Assembly: GCA_015064395.1 (NCBI GenBank) | Contig: SVSH01000014.1 | Coordinates: 1 to 51,953, forward strand | Direction: 5' to 3' | Source: Oscillospiraceae bacterium | Lineage (GTDB): Bacteria; Bacillota; Clostridia; Oscillospirales; CAG-272 | DNA length: 51,953 bases | Shown: piece after piece, positions 31,283 to 40,274 of the stretch | How positions within the stretch are numbered: position 1 is the stretch's first letter | Layout of the letters: each line of letters opens with the position of its first letter | Notes under the pieces: generated by a model | The model's database searches: none | What the model was told of the DNA's origin: nothing | The model's input: the letters and a program-made list of their open reading frames with translations, nothing else | Program-made: the position numbers and the translations under genes

Positions 31283-34200
31283 ATGCCGCAATGGACACCT
31301 GCCCAAGAGTGCGCCATGGGCGTGCAGGGCTGTGACATTCTTGTCTCTGCCGCCGCCGGATCGGGCAAAACGGCCACGCTGACCGAGCGCATCATACGCT
31401 CCTTGACCGAGCTAACACCCGACGGACAGCACAGGGGCGACATTTCCCGTATGCTCATCGTGACCTTCACGCGCGCCGCCGCGGCTGAATTGCGTGCTCG
31501 TATCTCCACTGCCCTCTCGGAGGCCATCGCCGCCAATCCCAATGATAAATATCTCTACCGCCAGCTCATCGCGCTGGGTAGCGCCCGTATTTGCACCATC
31601 GACGCCTTTTATCTTGAGCCGGTGCGTGCCAATTTCGAGCGTCTGGGGCTTCCCTCTACCTTTCGTCTGGCTGACGACGCCGAGCTCACCCCCCTGAAGG
31701 AACAGCTCCTGGGGCGCCTGATCGACGACCGCTATGCGTCCTCCGCTCAAGCCGAGCCCAATCCCGACGCCCCCTTGGATGTCCTGGAGGGCAACGCCTT
31801 TGCGCTGGCGATGGACGACCTGCTTCCTAACCGCGATAAGGGAGACACACAGGAGATCCTGCTCAAGCTCTACGAAAAGCTCATCGCCTTTCCCGAAGGA
31901 CTGGGTCTGCTTGCCTCCTCGGCCGATCGCATGGCGCGAGAGGCAGAGCTTCCTTTTGCCCGGACCGAAGAAGGTAAGACCATTATCGCGTGCCTGTGCG
32001 AGGAGCTGGAGCATCATCGAACCCAAATGCAGGAATGCTGTCGCATCGCGGCGTGTGAACCCAAGATCAGCGCCAAATTCTCCCCCATGTATGAAGACGA
32101 GCTCAATCTCGTCGAGCAAACGCTCCTTGATCTTGGGGCCGGTCGCTGGACCGACGCCAAGGAGCGCTTGAACGCCTACAAGTATATGCGTTCTCCCACC
32201 GTCAAGGGGGCTTCCGAACTGCTCCCCGAGATCGAAACCGCTAAGGAGACGCGCAAGCGGGTCAAAGAAGCAATGACCAAGATGCGCGACTTATATTTTA
32301 CCTGGAGCGAGGAGGAAATGCAGGAGCAGATGCGCCGAACCGCCCGCACCCAGCGTATGCTCTATTCTCTGCTCTCGGACTACGAAGCCCTTGCCCGCGA
32401 GGAGAAAAACCGCCGCGGCGTCTTGGATTTTTCGGACGTCCGCCGTTACCTCTTGCAGTTGCTCATCGACGAGGACGGCAATCCTACCGATACCGCGCGG
32501 GCGCTGGCCGACCAGTACGATGACGTGTACATCGACGAATACCAGGATATCGACACCGTCCAGGACTGCATTTTCTCCACGTTGGGAGAAGGCGGTAAAC
32601 GCTTCATGGTCGGCGATATCAAGCAAAGCATTTATTCCTTCCGCGGCGCCGAGCCTTCCATTTTCGCAGGCTACCGCCACAAATTCACCCCCATCAAAAA
32701 GCCGGAGGAGGCCACGGATGAGGGCGGCTGTTGCGTCTTTATGTCCGAAAACTTCCGCTGTGACCGGGATATCATTCACTTTACCAACACCGTCTGCGGC
32801 TACGCCTTTGAGGTTTGCACCGACTCGCTGGGCTATCAGCGCGAGGACGATCTGATCTACAGCAAGGGGCAAGAACGCCCCGCCTTCCCTGTCCGTCTTG
32901 TCTTATTGGAAACGCCTGCCGGCAGTGCAAAGCGCACCGCTGAGGAGGACGAGGATGAAGATAAGAGCGGCAATCAAAAGGATCTCAATCCCGAAACGGC
33001 CTACATCGCCGATGAGATCGCCCGCCTTATGCGAGAGGAAACTCACATCGACGGCTCGCCCATCCGTCCCCGCGACGTAGCCATTCTGATGCGTTCTACC
33101 AAGCCGGCGGGAGACATGGTCAAGGCCCTGCGCGCACACGGTATCGCTACCTCGTATGCCGCCGCAGATTCGCTCGCCCATCATCCCGACATGACGCTGA
33201 TGGTCAATCTTCTGTCCGTGATCGACAATCCCCGTGACGACGTTCCCTTGATCGGGCTGTTATCCTCGGAGGAGTCTCCCTTTACCCTGGCCGATCTGAT
33301 GGCACTGCGACGAGGCAACAAGGACGCCGCTACGTCCCTTTACGACGACCTGTGCGCCGTGTTTGAGGAGGATGCCGTCGAGTGTCCGCTGGCACCGCAA
33401 AAAAAGGAGCAGCTGCACGCCTTCCTGACCCGCCTGACACAGTGGCGGACGCTGGCCGCGACGCTCCCCATCGACCGTCTCATTCGCAAGCTGATGGCCG
33501 AGCCACACCTGGCCCTCAAGGCCTCCTCGCCCGCTCTGCTGGCGCTCTACGACAAGGCTCGTGCGTATCAAAACGCTTCCTTCTGCGGCCTGTACCAATT
33601 CATGCCCTACTTCCGCCGCCTGCTCGCGGACGAGGACGCCCTGGCCGCCGCGGGACTGGAGCAGAGCGAGGACGCGGTGACCATTCTGTCCATTCACAAA
33701 TCCAAGGGGCTTCAGTTTCCCATTGTCTTTGTTCTCGGCTGTGCGGCAGACTTCAGTAGTAAGGACGCCCGCGCTCCCATCATGTTCGACCGTGCGCTGG
33801 GCGCAGCCGCCAAACGATATATACCCGAAACGGCCGAGATGAGCGAGACCATCGTGCGCCGCGCGCTGGCTTGCCGCTTGGACGTCAAGCAGTCCGAGGA
33901 GGAGATGCGCCTCCTATACGTAGCAATGACGCGCGCCAAGGAGCGCCTGTACCTGACGGCCAAGCTGCGCTCTACCGCCGCCGGTGCCATCAGTCGCGCC
34001 GACCGTCCCACCCGTGGTAACCGCTTCGAGGTGCTCTCGGCAGGGCGTTATCTGGACTGGATCCTGTCCTCCATCGCCCCCGTCAATCGCCGCGATGATA
34101 TCAAGTCCTGGGAGACCATCGTGCTCGATCGCGAGGACTATCGCCGGGCACACCCCGCCAAGGCTCCCTCCAAGGACACGGAATCCTCGACGGCCGAGCC

Positions 34201-35059
34201 TACGACGGATCCCAACGCCGCCTTCTATCGCACCATTCTGGAGCGCCATAAGACGTTCGAGGATCCCCGTGCTCTCTTACGCACCCTGCCCACCAAGGCG
34301 GCCGCATCCAAGCTTCGCGTCGCCATGCTGGACGGTGCCTGGCTGCCCGAGGAATTCGGGGGCGAGGAGGGCGGGATCAAATCGGGCGCCGCAATGCAGA
34401 ACGTACCCGACGGCTCTTACGATGCCGCTACCCTTTTGCGTCACCGCATTGAGCTGATGCAAAGGGCCGCGCCTCCCTTTGCCGAGCTGTTGCAAAGCAA
34501 CAAGCAAGCATCCCCTGCCGAGCGGGGCACGGCCACCCACCTGTTCATGCAACACTGCGATTTTGCCCGTCTGAAAAAGGACGGGGTGGATGGCGAGATC
34601 GAACGGCTGGTTAAGGAGCAATTTCTCCCCCGCCGCGCCGCCGATATTCTCGACCGAGGACAGCTCGAGGCCTTTGCAAAGAGCGACCTTTTCTCTCTGC
34701 TTTTGAATGCCCAGTCGGTGTATCGAGAACAGCACTTTGACCGTTTCATTCCCTACGCGCGCCTGACCCGCAACGAGGCTCTGGCCGCTCGCCTGGAGGA
34801 CTATACGCTGTACGTGCAGGGCTCGATCGACCTCATCGTCGAGGATAAGGCAGGTCAGCTTTGGCTGTTTGACTACAAAACGGACCGCCTGAACAGCCGC
34901 GACGAGGGTGAGATCCGCGCCAAGCTGTTGCGCGATCACGCCGATCAGCTTGCCATCTACGCCGATGCGGCGGAGGATCTGCTCGGCCGCCGCCCCGATC
35001 ACGTCTGCATCTATTCTCTCCCGCTTGGCCGCTTGATCGAGCTGACCGGGGACTTATAA
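31283..35059 (+). CDS. addA: ATP-dependent helicase/nuclease subunit AddA
   Basis: 1258 residues. A UvrD-like superfamily 1A helicase with Walker A GSGKT (residues 26-30), Walker B VYIDEYQDIDTVQ near 410, RGAEPSIFAGYR near 455 and TRAKERLYL near 885, and a C-terminal RecB-like nuclease with LFDYKTDRL near residue 1196. It translocates 3' to 5' and degrades DNA with AddB. The start follows AAGGAGGAATC, 12 bases after the addB stop. Confidence 0.97.
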   Translation: MPQWTPAQECAMGVQGCDILVSAAAGSGKTATLTERIIRSLTELTPDGQHRGDISRMLIVTFTRAAAAELRARISTALSEAIAANPNDKYLYRQLIALGSARICTIDAFYLEPVRANFERLGLPSTFRLADDAELTPLKEQLLGRLIDDRYASSAQAEPNPDAPLDVLEGNAFALAMDDLLPNRDKGDTQEILLKLYEKLIAFPEGLGLLASSADRMAREAELPFARTEEGKTIIACLCEELEHHRTQMQECCRIAACEPKISAKFSPMYEDELNLVEQTLLDLGAGRWTDAKERLNAYKYMRSPTVKGASELLPEIETAKETRKRVKEAMTKMRDLYFTWSEEEMQEQMRRTARTQRMLYSLLSDYEALAREEKNRRGVLDFSDVRRYLLQLLIDEDGNPTDTARALADQYDDVYIDEYQDIDTVQDCIFSTLGEGGKRFMVGDIKQSIYSFRGAEPSIFAGYRHKFTPIKKPEEATDEGGCCVFMSENFRCDRDIIHFTNTVCGYAFEVCTDSLGYQREDDLIYSKGQERPAFPVRLVLLETPAGSAKRTAEEDEDEDKSGNQKDLNPETAYIADEIARLMREETHIDGSPIRPRDVAILMRSTKPAGDMVKALRAHGIATSYAAADSLAHHPDMTLMVNLLSVIDNPRDDVPLIGLLSSEESPFTLADLMALRRGNKDAATSLYDDLCAVFEEDAVECPLAPQKKEQLHAFLTRLTQWRTLAATLPIDRLIRKLMAEPHLALKASSPALLALYDKARAYQNASFCGLYQFMPYFRRLLADEDALAAAGLEQSEDAVTILSIHKSKGLQFPIVFVLGCAADFSSKDARAPIMFDRALGAAAKRYIPETAEMSETIVRRALACRLDVKQSEEEMRLLYVAMTRAKERLYLTAKLRSTAAGAISRADRPTRGNRFEVLSAGRYLDWILSSIAPVNRRDDIKSWETIVLDREDYRRAHPAKAPSKDTESSTAEPTTDPNAAFYRTILERHKTFEDPRALLRTLPTKAAASKLRVAMLDGAWLPEEFGGEEGGIKSGAAMQNVPDGSYDAATLLRHRIELMQRAAPPFAELLQSNKQASPAERGTATHLFMQHCDFARLKKDGVDGEIERLVKEQFLPRRAADILDRGQLEAFAKSDLFSLLLNAQSVYREQHFDRFIPYARLTRNEALAARLEDYTLYVQGSIDLIVEDKAGQLWLFDYKTDRLNSRDEGEIRAKLLRDHADQLAIYADAAEDLLGRRPDHVCIYSLPLGRLIELTGDL

Positions 35060-35078
35060 CCGCTTTTCGGAGGTATTT

Positions 35079-36020
35079 ATGTCATTTCTTTATTTTTTGG
35101 AGTCCATTCGCAATCCTATTCTGGATGCCATCATGTCCGTCGTTACCATGCTAGGCGAGGAGACCATCTTCTTAGGCATCGCCCTGCTCATCTTCTGGTG
35201 CCTGAATAAAAAACGGGGCTACATTTTCCTGCTCATCGGCTTTGTGGGCATCACCATCAATCAGATCCTCAAGCTGACCTTCCGCATTCCCCGCCCGTGG
35301 GTCAAGGATCCCAATTTTACGGTGGTGGAGAGCGCCGTCGAGGAGGCAACCGGCTATTCCTTCCCCAGCGGGCATACCCAAAACGTGGCCGACACCTTTG
35401 GCTGTGTTGCTTACAGTGCCAAGCGGACTTGGGTGCGTATTGCCTCGGTCATTCTCATCCTGCTCGTCGGATTTTCCCGTATGTATCTGGGCGTGCACAC
35501 CCCCTTGGACGTTGTTGTATCCCTTATCGTGGGTGCTGTCCTCGTCCTTAGCTTGTATCCGCTCCTTGAACGCCTGTTTGCCAAGGATCGCAACGTCCTG
35601 ATTACCCTTTGCATCACGGTGCTTATCTCGGTCGGCTTTGTGCTGTATACCGAGCTGTTCCCCTTCCCGGCGGACATTGACCCCCACAACCTTGCCTCGG
35701 GTCAGAAGAACGCCTACACCATGCTGGGCTGCTCGCTGGGCCTGCTGTCCGCCTGCATTGCCGATCAGAAATGGTTGCATTTCAAAAACGAAGCGCCCCT
35801 GTGGGGACAGGTTGGCAAGCTGGCCGTCGGTGCGGGATTGGCTCTTGCCATCAAGGCCGTACTCAAAGCGCCCCTGCTCTCGCTGTTTGGCGGTCACGCC
35901 TCGGCCACGGCCCTGCGCTATTTCCTCGTCGTCGTCTTCGCCGGCATCGTCTGGCCCCTCTCCTTCCCCCTGTGGGCAAAGCTGGGCAGAAAGAAGACCG
36001 CCGACACAGAAAACGCCTAA
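35079..36020 (+). CDS. PAP2 superfamily membrane phosphatase
   Basis: 313 residues with several membrane helices. The three phosphatase motifs are present: KLTFRIPRPW near residue 65, PSGHTQN near 95 and SRMYLGVHTPLDV near 130. It hydrolyses lipid phosphates, possibly undecaprenyl diphosphate recycling for wall synthesis, or phosphatidic acid; the C-terminal part adds membrane segments of unknown purpose. It lies 19 bp after addA and probably is the last gene of that operon. Confidence 0.85.
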   Translation: MSFLYFLESIRNPILDAIMSVVTMLGEETIFLGIALLIFWCLNKKRGYIFLLIGFVGITINQILKLTFRIPRPWVKDPNFTVVESAVEEATGYSFPSGHTQNVADTFGCVAYSAKRTWVRIASVILILLVGFSRMYLGVHTPLDVVVSLIVGAVLVLSLYPLLERLFAKDRNVLITLCITVLISVGFVLYTELFPFPADIDPHNLASGQKNAYTMLGCSLGLLSACIADQKWLHFKNEAPLWGQVGKLAVGAGLALAIKAVLKAPLLSLFGGHASATALRYFLVVVFAGIVWPLSFPLWAKLGRKKTADTENA

Positions 36021-36025
36021 ATTGC

Positions 36026-36054
36026 TTGACAAGCGCATATATTTTTGTTACAAT
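36026..36054 (+). promoter_or_regulatory. Promoter of mntP-ymdB
   Basis: TTGACA (36026-36031), 17-bp spacer, TACAAT (36049-36054). Only about 40 nt of leader precede mntP, too short for the Mn2+ riboswitch that controls mntP in some bacteria. Confidence 0.85.
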
Positions 36055-36102
36055 GGTGCCGTCTGCTCACCATCACCTCAGCAGATATAGAAAGGCTCAT
36101 TC

Positions 36103-36705
36103 ATGGGATTTATTGAAATATTGTTAACCGGCGTCGGGCTGTCGATGGACGCCTTTGCCGTGTCGGTCTGCCGCGGCCTGCAAATGCGCCGCCGCGTCAA
36201 CCTCAAGCACCTCTTCATCATCGCCGCCTTCTTTGGGGGCTTTCAGGCTCTCATGCCCGCGATCGGCTACTTGCTTGGCAGTCAGTTTAAGGACTATATC
36301 GTCGCCATCGACCACTGGATCGCCTTTGGGCTTCTTGCCTTCATCGGCGGCAAAATAATCTACGACGTCATTTGTGACATGCGCGAAGAAAAAGGCGGCT
36401 GTGACTGTTGCGGCACGCAGGTCGAGGAGGAGCGTCTGGACGTTCGCCGGATCGCCCTGATGGCCGTCGCTACCAGCATTGACGCGCTGGCTGTCGGCAT
36501 CACCTTCGCTTTCCTGGAGGTCAATCTCCTGCTGGCCATCACCGTCATCGGCGTCACCACCTTCGCACTGTGCGCACTGGGTGTGGTCGTCGGTCACAAG
36601 TTCGGCTCTCGCTTCAAAAACAAGGCGTCCTTGGCAGGCGGCATCGTGCTCATTCTCATCGGCACGAAAATTCTGCTGGAGCACCTTGGCATTCTCGTGC
36701 TCTGA
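36103..36705 (+). CDS. mntP: Manganese efflux pump MntP
   Basis: 200 residues, six membrane helices in two related halves. The conserved acidic motifs are SMDAFAVSVCRGL at the start and SIDALAVGITFAF in the second half. The middle loop carries CDCCGTQ cysteines. It exports Mn2+ and protects against its excess. It is followed 23 bp later by a YmdB-type gene, probably in one transcript. Confidence 0.92.
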   Translation: MGFIEILLTGVGLSMDAFAVSVCRGLQMRRRVNLKHLFIIAAFFGGFQALMPAIGYLLGSQFKDYIVAIDHWIAFGLLAFIGGKIIYDVICDMREEKGGCDCCGTQVEEERLDVRRIALMAVATSIDALAVGITFAFLEVNLLLAITVIGVTTFALCALGVVVGHKFGSRFKNKASLAGGIVLILIGTKILLEHLGILVL

Positions 36706-36728
36706 TGCACATAGAAAGGAAACTCCTC

Positions 36729-37505
36729 ATGCTTCATATTCTTGCGCTGGGCGACATTGTCGGCACCAAGACGATTGATGTTTTGCGCCAAAAGCTGTGG
36801 CAAAAGAGAACGGAATGGAAGGTCGACTTCGTCGTGGCCAACGGCGAGAACGCCACCGATATTCACGGCGTGAACGCCCGCGACGCGAGGGCCATCCTTG
36901 ACTGCGGCGTGGATCTCATCACGCTGGGCAATCACACCTACACCATGCGCGACCTGTACCCCTTTCTTGACAATAACCCCGACGTCATCATCCGCCCCGC
37001 CAACTACCCTCCATCTGCCCCCGGCTGCGGCTACACCGTCCGCGACGTGTGCGGCTGGCGCGCCCTATGCATCAACGTAAACGGCACCACCTTTATGGAG
37101 CCGCTCGACAGTCCTTTTGAGGCGGTGGAAAAGATACTCTGCCGCGAAGCGGGCAAGTACGACTTTGCTCTTTTGGACGTTCACGCCGAGGCCACCTCGG
37201 AAAAGCTGGCTATCGCCCATGCCTTTGACGGTCGCATCAGCATCATGTTCGGCACCCACACTCACGTCCCGACGGCCGACGAGCGCGTGCTCCCCGGCGG
37301 CTCGGGTTACGTCACCGACCTTGGTATGTCGGGGCCCGTTCACAGCATTCTCGGTGCCAAAGCAGAGGCCGTGCTGACCAAAATGCGCTATCATATGCCC
37401 GCCCATTTCACCGTGGCCGAGGGCGAGATCGCCATCTGCGGCGCCTTGTTTTGTGTCGATCCCTCGACGGGCAAGTGCGTCAAAGTTGAGAGAGTAAAAT
37501 TTTAA
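36729..37505 (+). CDS. YmdB-type metallophosphoesterase (TIGR00282)
   Basis: 258 residues. Metal-binding motifs are in order: LALGDIVGTKT at the N-terminus, VVANGENA near residue 40, TLGNHTY near 68, LLDVHAEATSEK near 150 and GTHTHVPTADE near 180. YmdB of Bacillus hydrolyses 2',3'- and 3',5'-cyclic nucleotides and influences biofilm and motility decisions. ATG 36729 with AAAGGA upstream gives the expected N-terminus. It ends before a strong bidirectional terminator. Confidence 0.9.
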   Translation: MLHILALGDIVGTKTIDVLRQKLWQKRTEWKVDFVVANGENATDIHGVNARDARAILDCGVDLITLGNHTYTMRDLYPFLDNNPDVIIRPANYPPSAPGCGYTVRDVCGWRALCINVNGTTFMEPLDSPFEAVEKILCREAGKYDFALLDVHAEATSEKLAIAHAFDGRISIMFGTHTHVPTADERVLPGGSGYVTDLGMSGPVHSILGAKAEAVLTKMRYHMPAHFTVAEGEIAICGALFCVDPSTGKCVKVERVKF

Positions 37506-37518
37506 TTCAAAAAGAAGA

Positions 37519-37554
37519 GAAGCACCATAGACCGGGAAAGGTCTATGGTGCTTC
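37519..37554. terminator. Bidirectional terminator
   Basis: A perfect 15-bp stem (arms 37519-37533 and 37540-37554) with T-rich flanks on both strands, between the YmdB-type gene and the convergent lipoprotein gene. Confidence 0.9.
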
Positions 37555-37566
37555 TTTGATTGGTAG

Positions 37567-38412
37567 CTATCTCGGATCGACGCGAAGGCTCGCGCGAGTA
37601 TTGCCAGCAGTAATCACAACGTCGTAAATCGTATCGTTAAAGCCGCCGAATGAAAGGTCCACTTTGGTCGGCTCTCCCGCGACAAGCTCAACCGTCTGAT
37701 TGTCGCCTCCGGACAAATTATCGGAACTGTGTTGACAGGTTACCTTGATCGTAACCGTTTGGTCGACCGTGGAGATCAACTCCACCGTCATAGAGTTTTC
37801 GGGATGGTGATCGTTGATGACGTTCATACTGACGATACTGACCGTCACCGTCGTTTCGGCCGCATATTTATGCTCCATCGTCAATTTCCCGCCCTGATAC
37901 GTACCGTTCCAGCAGTCCCAGGGCCAATACGACCAGGCGTTGTTGATCTCGGTCAGGCATTCCTCGACGTTGCCAAGCACCGTTCCCTTCCCCAAATGCT
38001 TTTTCACCAAAACGATTTCTTTGGTATTCGCCGCCAGACGGTATATCTTGCCATTGGCCTCCACCCACATCGTACCTCTCTCTGCGGGAAGATCGCAAGC
38101 GGTGCCGGGTTTGGGGAAATCCTTTGTCAGAGAAAGTGCCTTCTGCGTTTCATTCGTTTCGGGCAGGGCGGCAAGCAACGAGCTGATCTTTTCGGCCGTC
38201 GCCCCCTTGATGTCTTTATAGGACGTGCCCCAGCCATCCCAGGTATACTGTATGATTTTCACGGTAGCATCAGAGTCGCCATCCCCGACCGGTTTATTGG
38301 TACTGTCGGGCAAATATTCGACGTCCAAATTGGGTTCCGGCTCACACCCAACAAAACAGAAACAGGAAAAGGCCAACAGAAGTGCTAACATCATAAGAGT
38401 AAATTTTTTCAT
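37567..38412 (-). CDS. Predicted lipoprotein of unknown function
   Basis: 281 residues. The signal sequence MKKFTLMMLALLLAFSCFCF ends in VGC, with Cys23 as the lipidated residue. The mature part is hydrophilic with Trp-rich segments (SYWPWDCWNGTY) and a C-terminal beta-sandwich-like region (VTVSIVSMNVIN, DQTVTIKVTCQ). No enzyme motif is recognised. The start at 38412 is fixed by the signal peptide and AAAGGAAG; longer frames extend into the repeat. It is separated from the sigma/anti-sigma cluster by a repeat element. Confidence 0.8.
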   Translation of the reverse strand: MKKFTLMMLALLLAFSCFCFVGCEPEPNLDVEYLPDSTNKPVGDGDSDATVKIIQYTWDGWGTSYKDIKGATAEKISSLLAALPETNETQKALSLTKDFPKPGTACDLPAERGTMWVEANGKIYRLAANTKEIVLVKKHLGKGTVLGNVEECLTEINNAWSYWPWDCWNGTYQGGKLTMEHKYAAETTVTVSIVSMNVINDHHPENSMTVELISTVDQTVTIKVTCQHSSDNLSGGDNQTVELVAGEPTKVDLSFGGFNDTIYDVVITAGNTRASLRVDPR

Positions 38413-38456
38413 ACCGTTCTTCCTTTCTTTGTTTGAATACTTGCCGAAAGCTCTGA

Positions 38457-38650
38457 TAGGCTTCCCCTTGAGGGGAAGCTCCCGCGACAGCGGGTGATGA
38501 GGTGTTGATGTAATGCAGACCACCTCATCCGTCGCGGCAAGCCGCGCCACCTGTCTCGCTTCGGCTCGGTCACGTTCGGGCTCTGACACCACGTCGTGGT
38601 ATCATTCACTCCCCTCGCGCCGCTCCGCTACCTCAAGGGGAAGGCTTTGG
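38457..38650. repeat. Second repeat family, full-length copy with inverted ends
   Basis: The left end is the hairpin GCTTCCCC-TTGA-GGGGAAGC (38460-38479), followed by a CCCGC-GACA-GCGGG hairpin and TGATGAGGTG (38495-38504). GATGAGGTG pairs with CACCTCATC (38521-38529). GCGGCAAGCCGC and other short hairpins follow, and the right end CCTCAAGGGGAAGGC (38631-38645) is nearly the complement of the left end. The design resembles a small non-coding mobile-type element of about 190 bp. A half copy is at 14711-14760. Confidence 0.75.
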
Positions 38651-38655
38651 GTGAA

Positions 38656-39348
38656 TCACTCCAGCCGATACCCGCGACCGCGCACGGTGGTGATCAGGCG
38701 CAGGCCCAACGGGTGCTCGATCTTGCGGCGCAGAAAACAGAGATACACCTCGGTTTTGTTGCTATCCGCGCTCTCACGTCCTGTGCTCTGCAAGGCCTCG
38801 GACAGCGCCTTTCGGCTGACGATCTCGCCGCGATGCTCGATCAACAGGCGCATCAAGGCGGCCTCCTTGATCGTCAGGCGGATCCGCATATCGCCGCAGA
38901 GCAACGTGGTCGCATCCGCCATGGTCAGCGAAACACCATCCGCCATGGTCGTATCGACACGCGACGCCGATTTTGCCTCCGTGTCCTGCGTCAAAAAGAT
39001 GGTATGCCCGCTCCTCTCGCTCAAGATCTCGCGCAGCTTGGCCGTGGAAAAGGGGCGCTCGATGAGCACAGACAGCCGCCCCGTAAGGTCATCCGAAAGG
39101 GCTGCCGCGTCTCGGCAAATACCGATCATGTCCCACGCACCGTCGGCCGTAGCCAAGGCGTCACGCACCGCCTGGTCATCCAGATCCAACAGCAAGGTCT
39201 TGGCGTGCTGCTGCATTGCCTCGGGCCAGCTCCGCACGACCGTCAAGGGCAGTGCCAGCTCATGCGCCTCGGTCGAGATCAGGTGGGCAAGCGAGCCGTC
39301 GTTCGTCAAAAGACACAGCGGAGCTGTCAGGGCAGTTTTGTCAGCCAT
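38656..39348 (-). CDS. Winged-helix transcription regulator with degenerate receiver-like domain
   Basis: 230 residues. The C-terminal 95 are an OmpR-type winged helix (MRIRLTIKEAALMRLLIEHR, then TVRGRGYRLE). The N-terminal 110 resemble a receiver fold (LLLDLDDQAVRDAL in the phosphoacceptor position; IERPFSTAKL where receivers have K-P-x), but the acidic pair near the N-terminus and the lysine are missing, so phosphorylation by a kinase is unlikely. It overlaps the anti-sigma gene by 22 bases and has a GGGGGATGAG ribosome site inside it. Confidence 0.75.
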   Translation of the reverse strand: MADKTALTAPLCLLTNDGSLAHLISTEAHELALPLTVVRSWPEAMQQHAKTLLLDLDDQAVRDALATADGAWDMIGICRDAAALSDDLTGRLSVLIERPFSTAKLREILSERSGHTIFLTQDTEAKSASRVDTTMADGVSLTMADATTLLCGDMRIRLTIKEAALMRLLIEHRGEIVSRKALSEALQSTGRESADSNKTEVYLCFLRRKIEHPLGLRLITTVRGRGYRLE

Positions 39349-40220
39349 AGCTCATCCCCCTCTATCAACACCTCAAATTTTATTCCCGTGCCGTCATCGA
39401 ACACAAGAAACAGCACGTTATCATATACGAAAAACGTTCCATAGCGCTCCACGCCATCCTCCATGATAAGACCAAAGGTCATAGACAAGGTGCTCAGATA
39501 CAGCTTCATTTCCTTGTTCTCCCACTCGCCGTGAAGCCGTGACAAGAGAGCTTCAGACGGCCCCTCGGGCACGCCATCCATCACATCGCCATAGCCGTCA
39601 TCGGACGAGTCACCTTCGCCGCCGTAAGAGGGGCTATCCCCGCCGGGGGCATCGGGCTTGGGCTCCCAGTCCGGGCGGAACAGATGATACACAATCGGAT
39701 CGCCTTTGTCGGGCCCCTCGGGCATCATCTCGTTGTCATCGGGCGCATCCCCCGGTGCATTCGTCCCCGGCGACTCCATGCCGTCCCAGTTGCCGCCATC
39801 TAGCCCTCCGACAGGGGGGGCGGCATCATGCGACGGCGCATTGGCCAGAGGGTTCAAGGGACCGCCCGGCATGAGAAGCACGCCGCACATCAAAACAAGG
39901 GCAGCAAGCGCACCGCCAAGACGCCAACCCATCCTGCGGGCGTGTCTCGTCTGCGACGTGGCGCGGGGCGACTGAGCCACCGACTGCATCACCGACGCGT
40001 GCAAGTCTTTGGAGACCTCGGGCATGTGCTCTCCGGCCGTCCGGGCAACGAGGCGCGACAGCTCCTCCATCTCTCTTGCCTGGGCCGCACACGCAGGACA
40101 GATGTCCAAATGCTTGCGTACAGCCTCGGCACGGCGCGTATTCAATTCACCATCCACATACATGGGAATCAGCGGTTCTATGCGCGCGCAGGCGTCAAGA
40201 CGCTGTCTTTGTCCTTTCAT
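39327..40220 (-). CDS. Zinc-binding (ZAS) anti-sigma factor with single membrane helix
   Basis: 297 residues. The N-terminal anti-sigma zinc site is His37-x3-Cys41-x2-Cys44 (KHLDICPACAAQ), followed by a helical linker, a membrane helix (WRLGGALAALVLMCGVLLMP, near 110-130), a Gly/Pro/Asp-rich low-complexity extracellular linker of about 100 residues, and a small terminal beta domain. It would hold the sigma factor encoded just upstream until a signal releases it. ATG 40220 is used because AAGGAAGAG precedes it. It overlaps the next gene by 22 bases. Confidence 0.85.
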   Translation of the reverse strand: MKGQRQRLDACARIEPLIPMYVDGELNTRRAEAVRKHLDICPACAAQAREMEELSRLVARTAGEHMPEVSKDLHASVMQSVAQSPRATSQTRHARRMGWRLGGALAALVLMCGVLLMPGGPLNPLANAPSHDAAPPVGGLDGGNWDGMESPGTNAPGDAPDDNEMMPEGPDKGDPIVYHLFRPDWEPKPDAPGGDSPSYGGEGDSSDDGYGDVMDGVPEGPSEALLSRLHGEWENKEMKLYLSTLSMTFGLIMEDGVERYGTFFVYDNVLFLVFDDGTGIKFEVLIEGDELWLTKLP

Positions 40221-40274
40221 TCGTTCTCTTCCTTTACTCAACATCATTTCTCTCGCTTATATAGACGTAAAAAA

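Noticed and set aside
36020-36102. Mn2+ (yybP-ykoY) riboswitch upstream of mntP
   Set aside because: Only about 40 nt lie between the promoter and the start codon, and the expected paired loops are absent.
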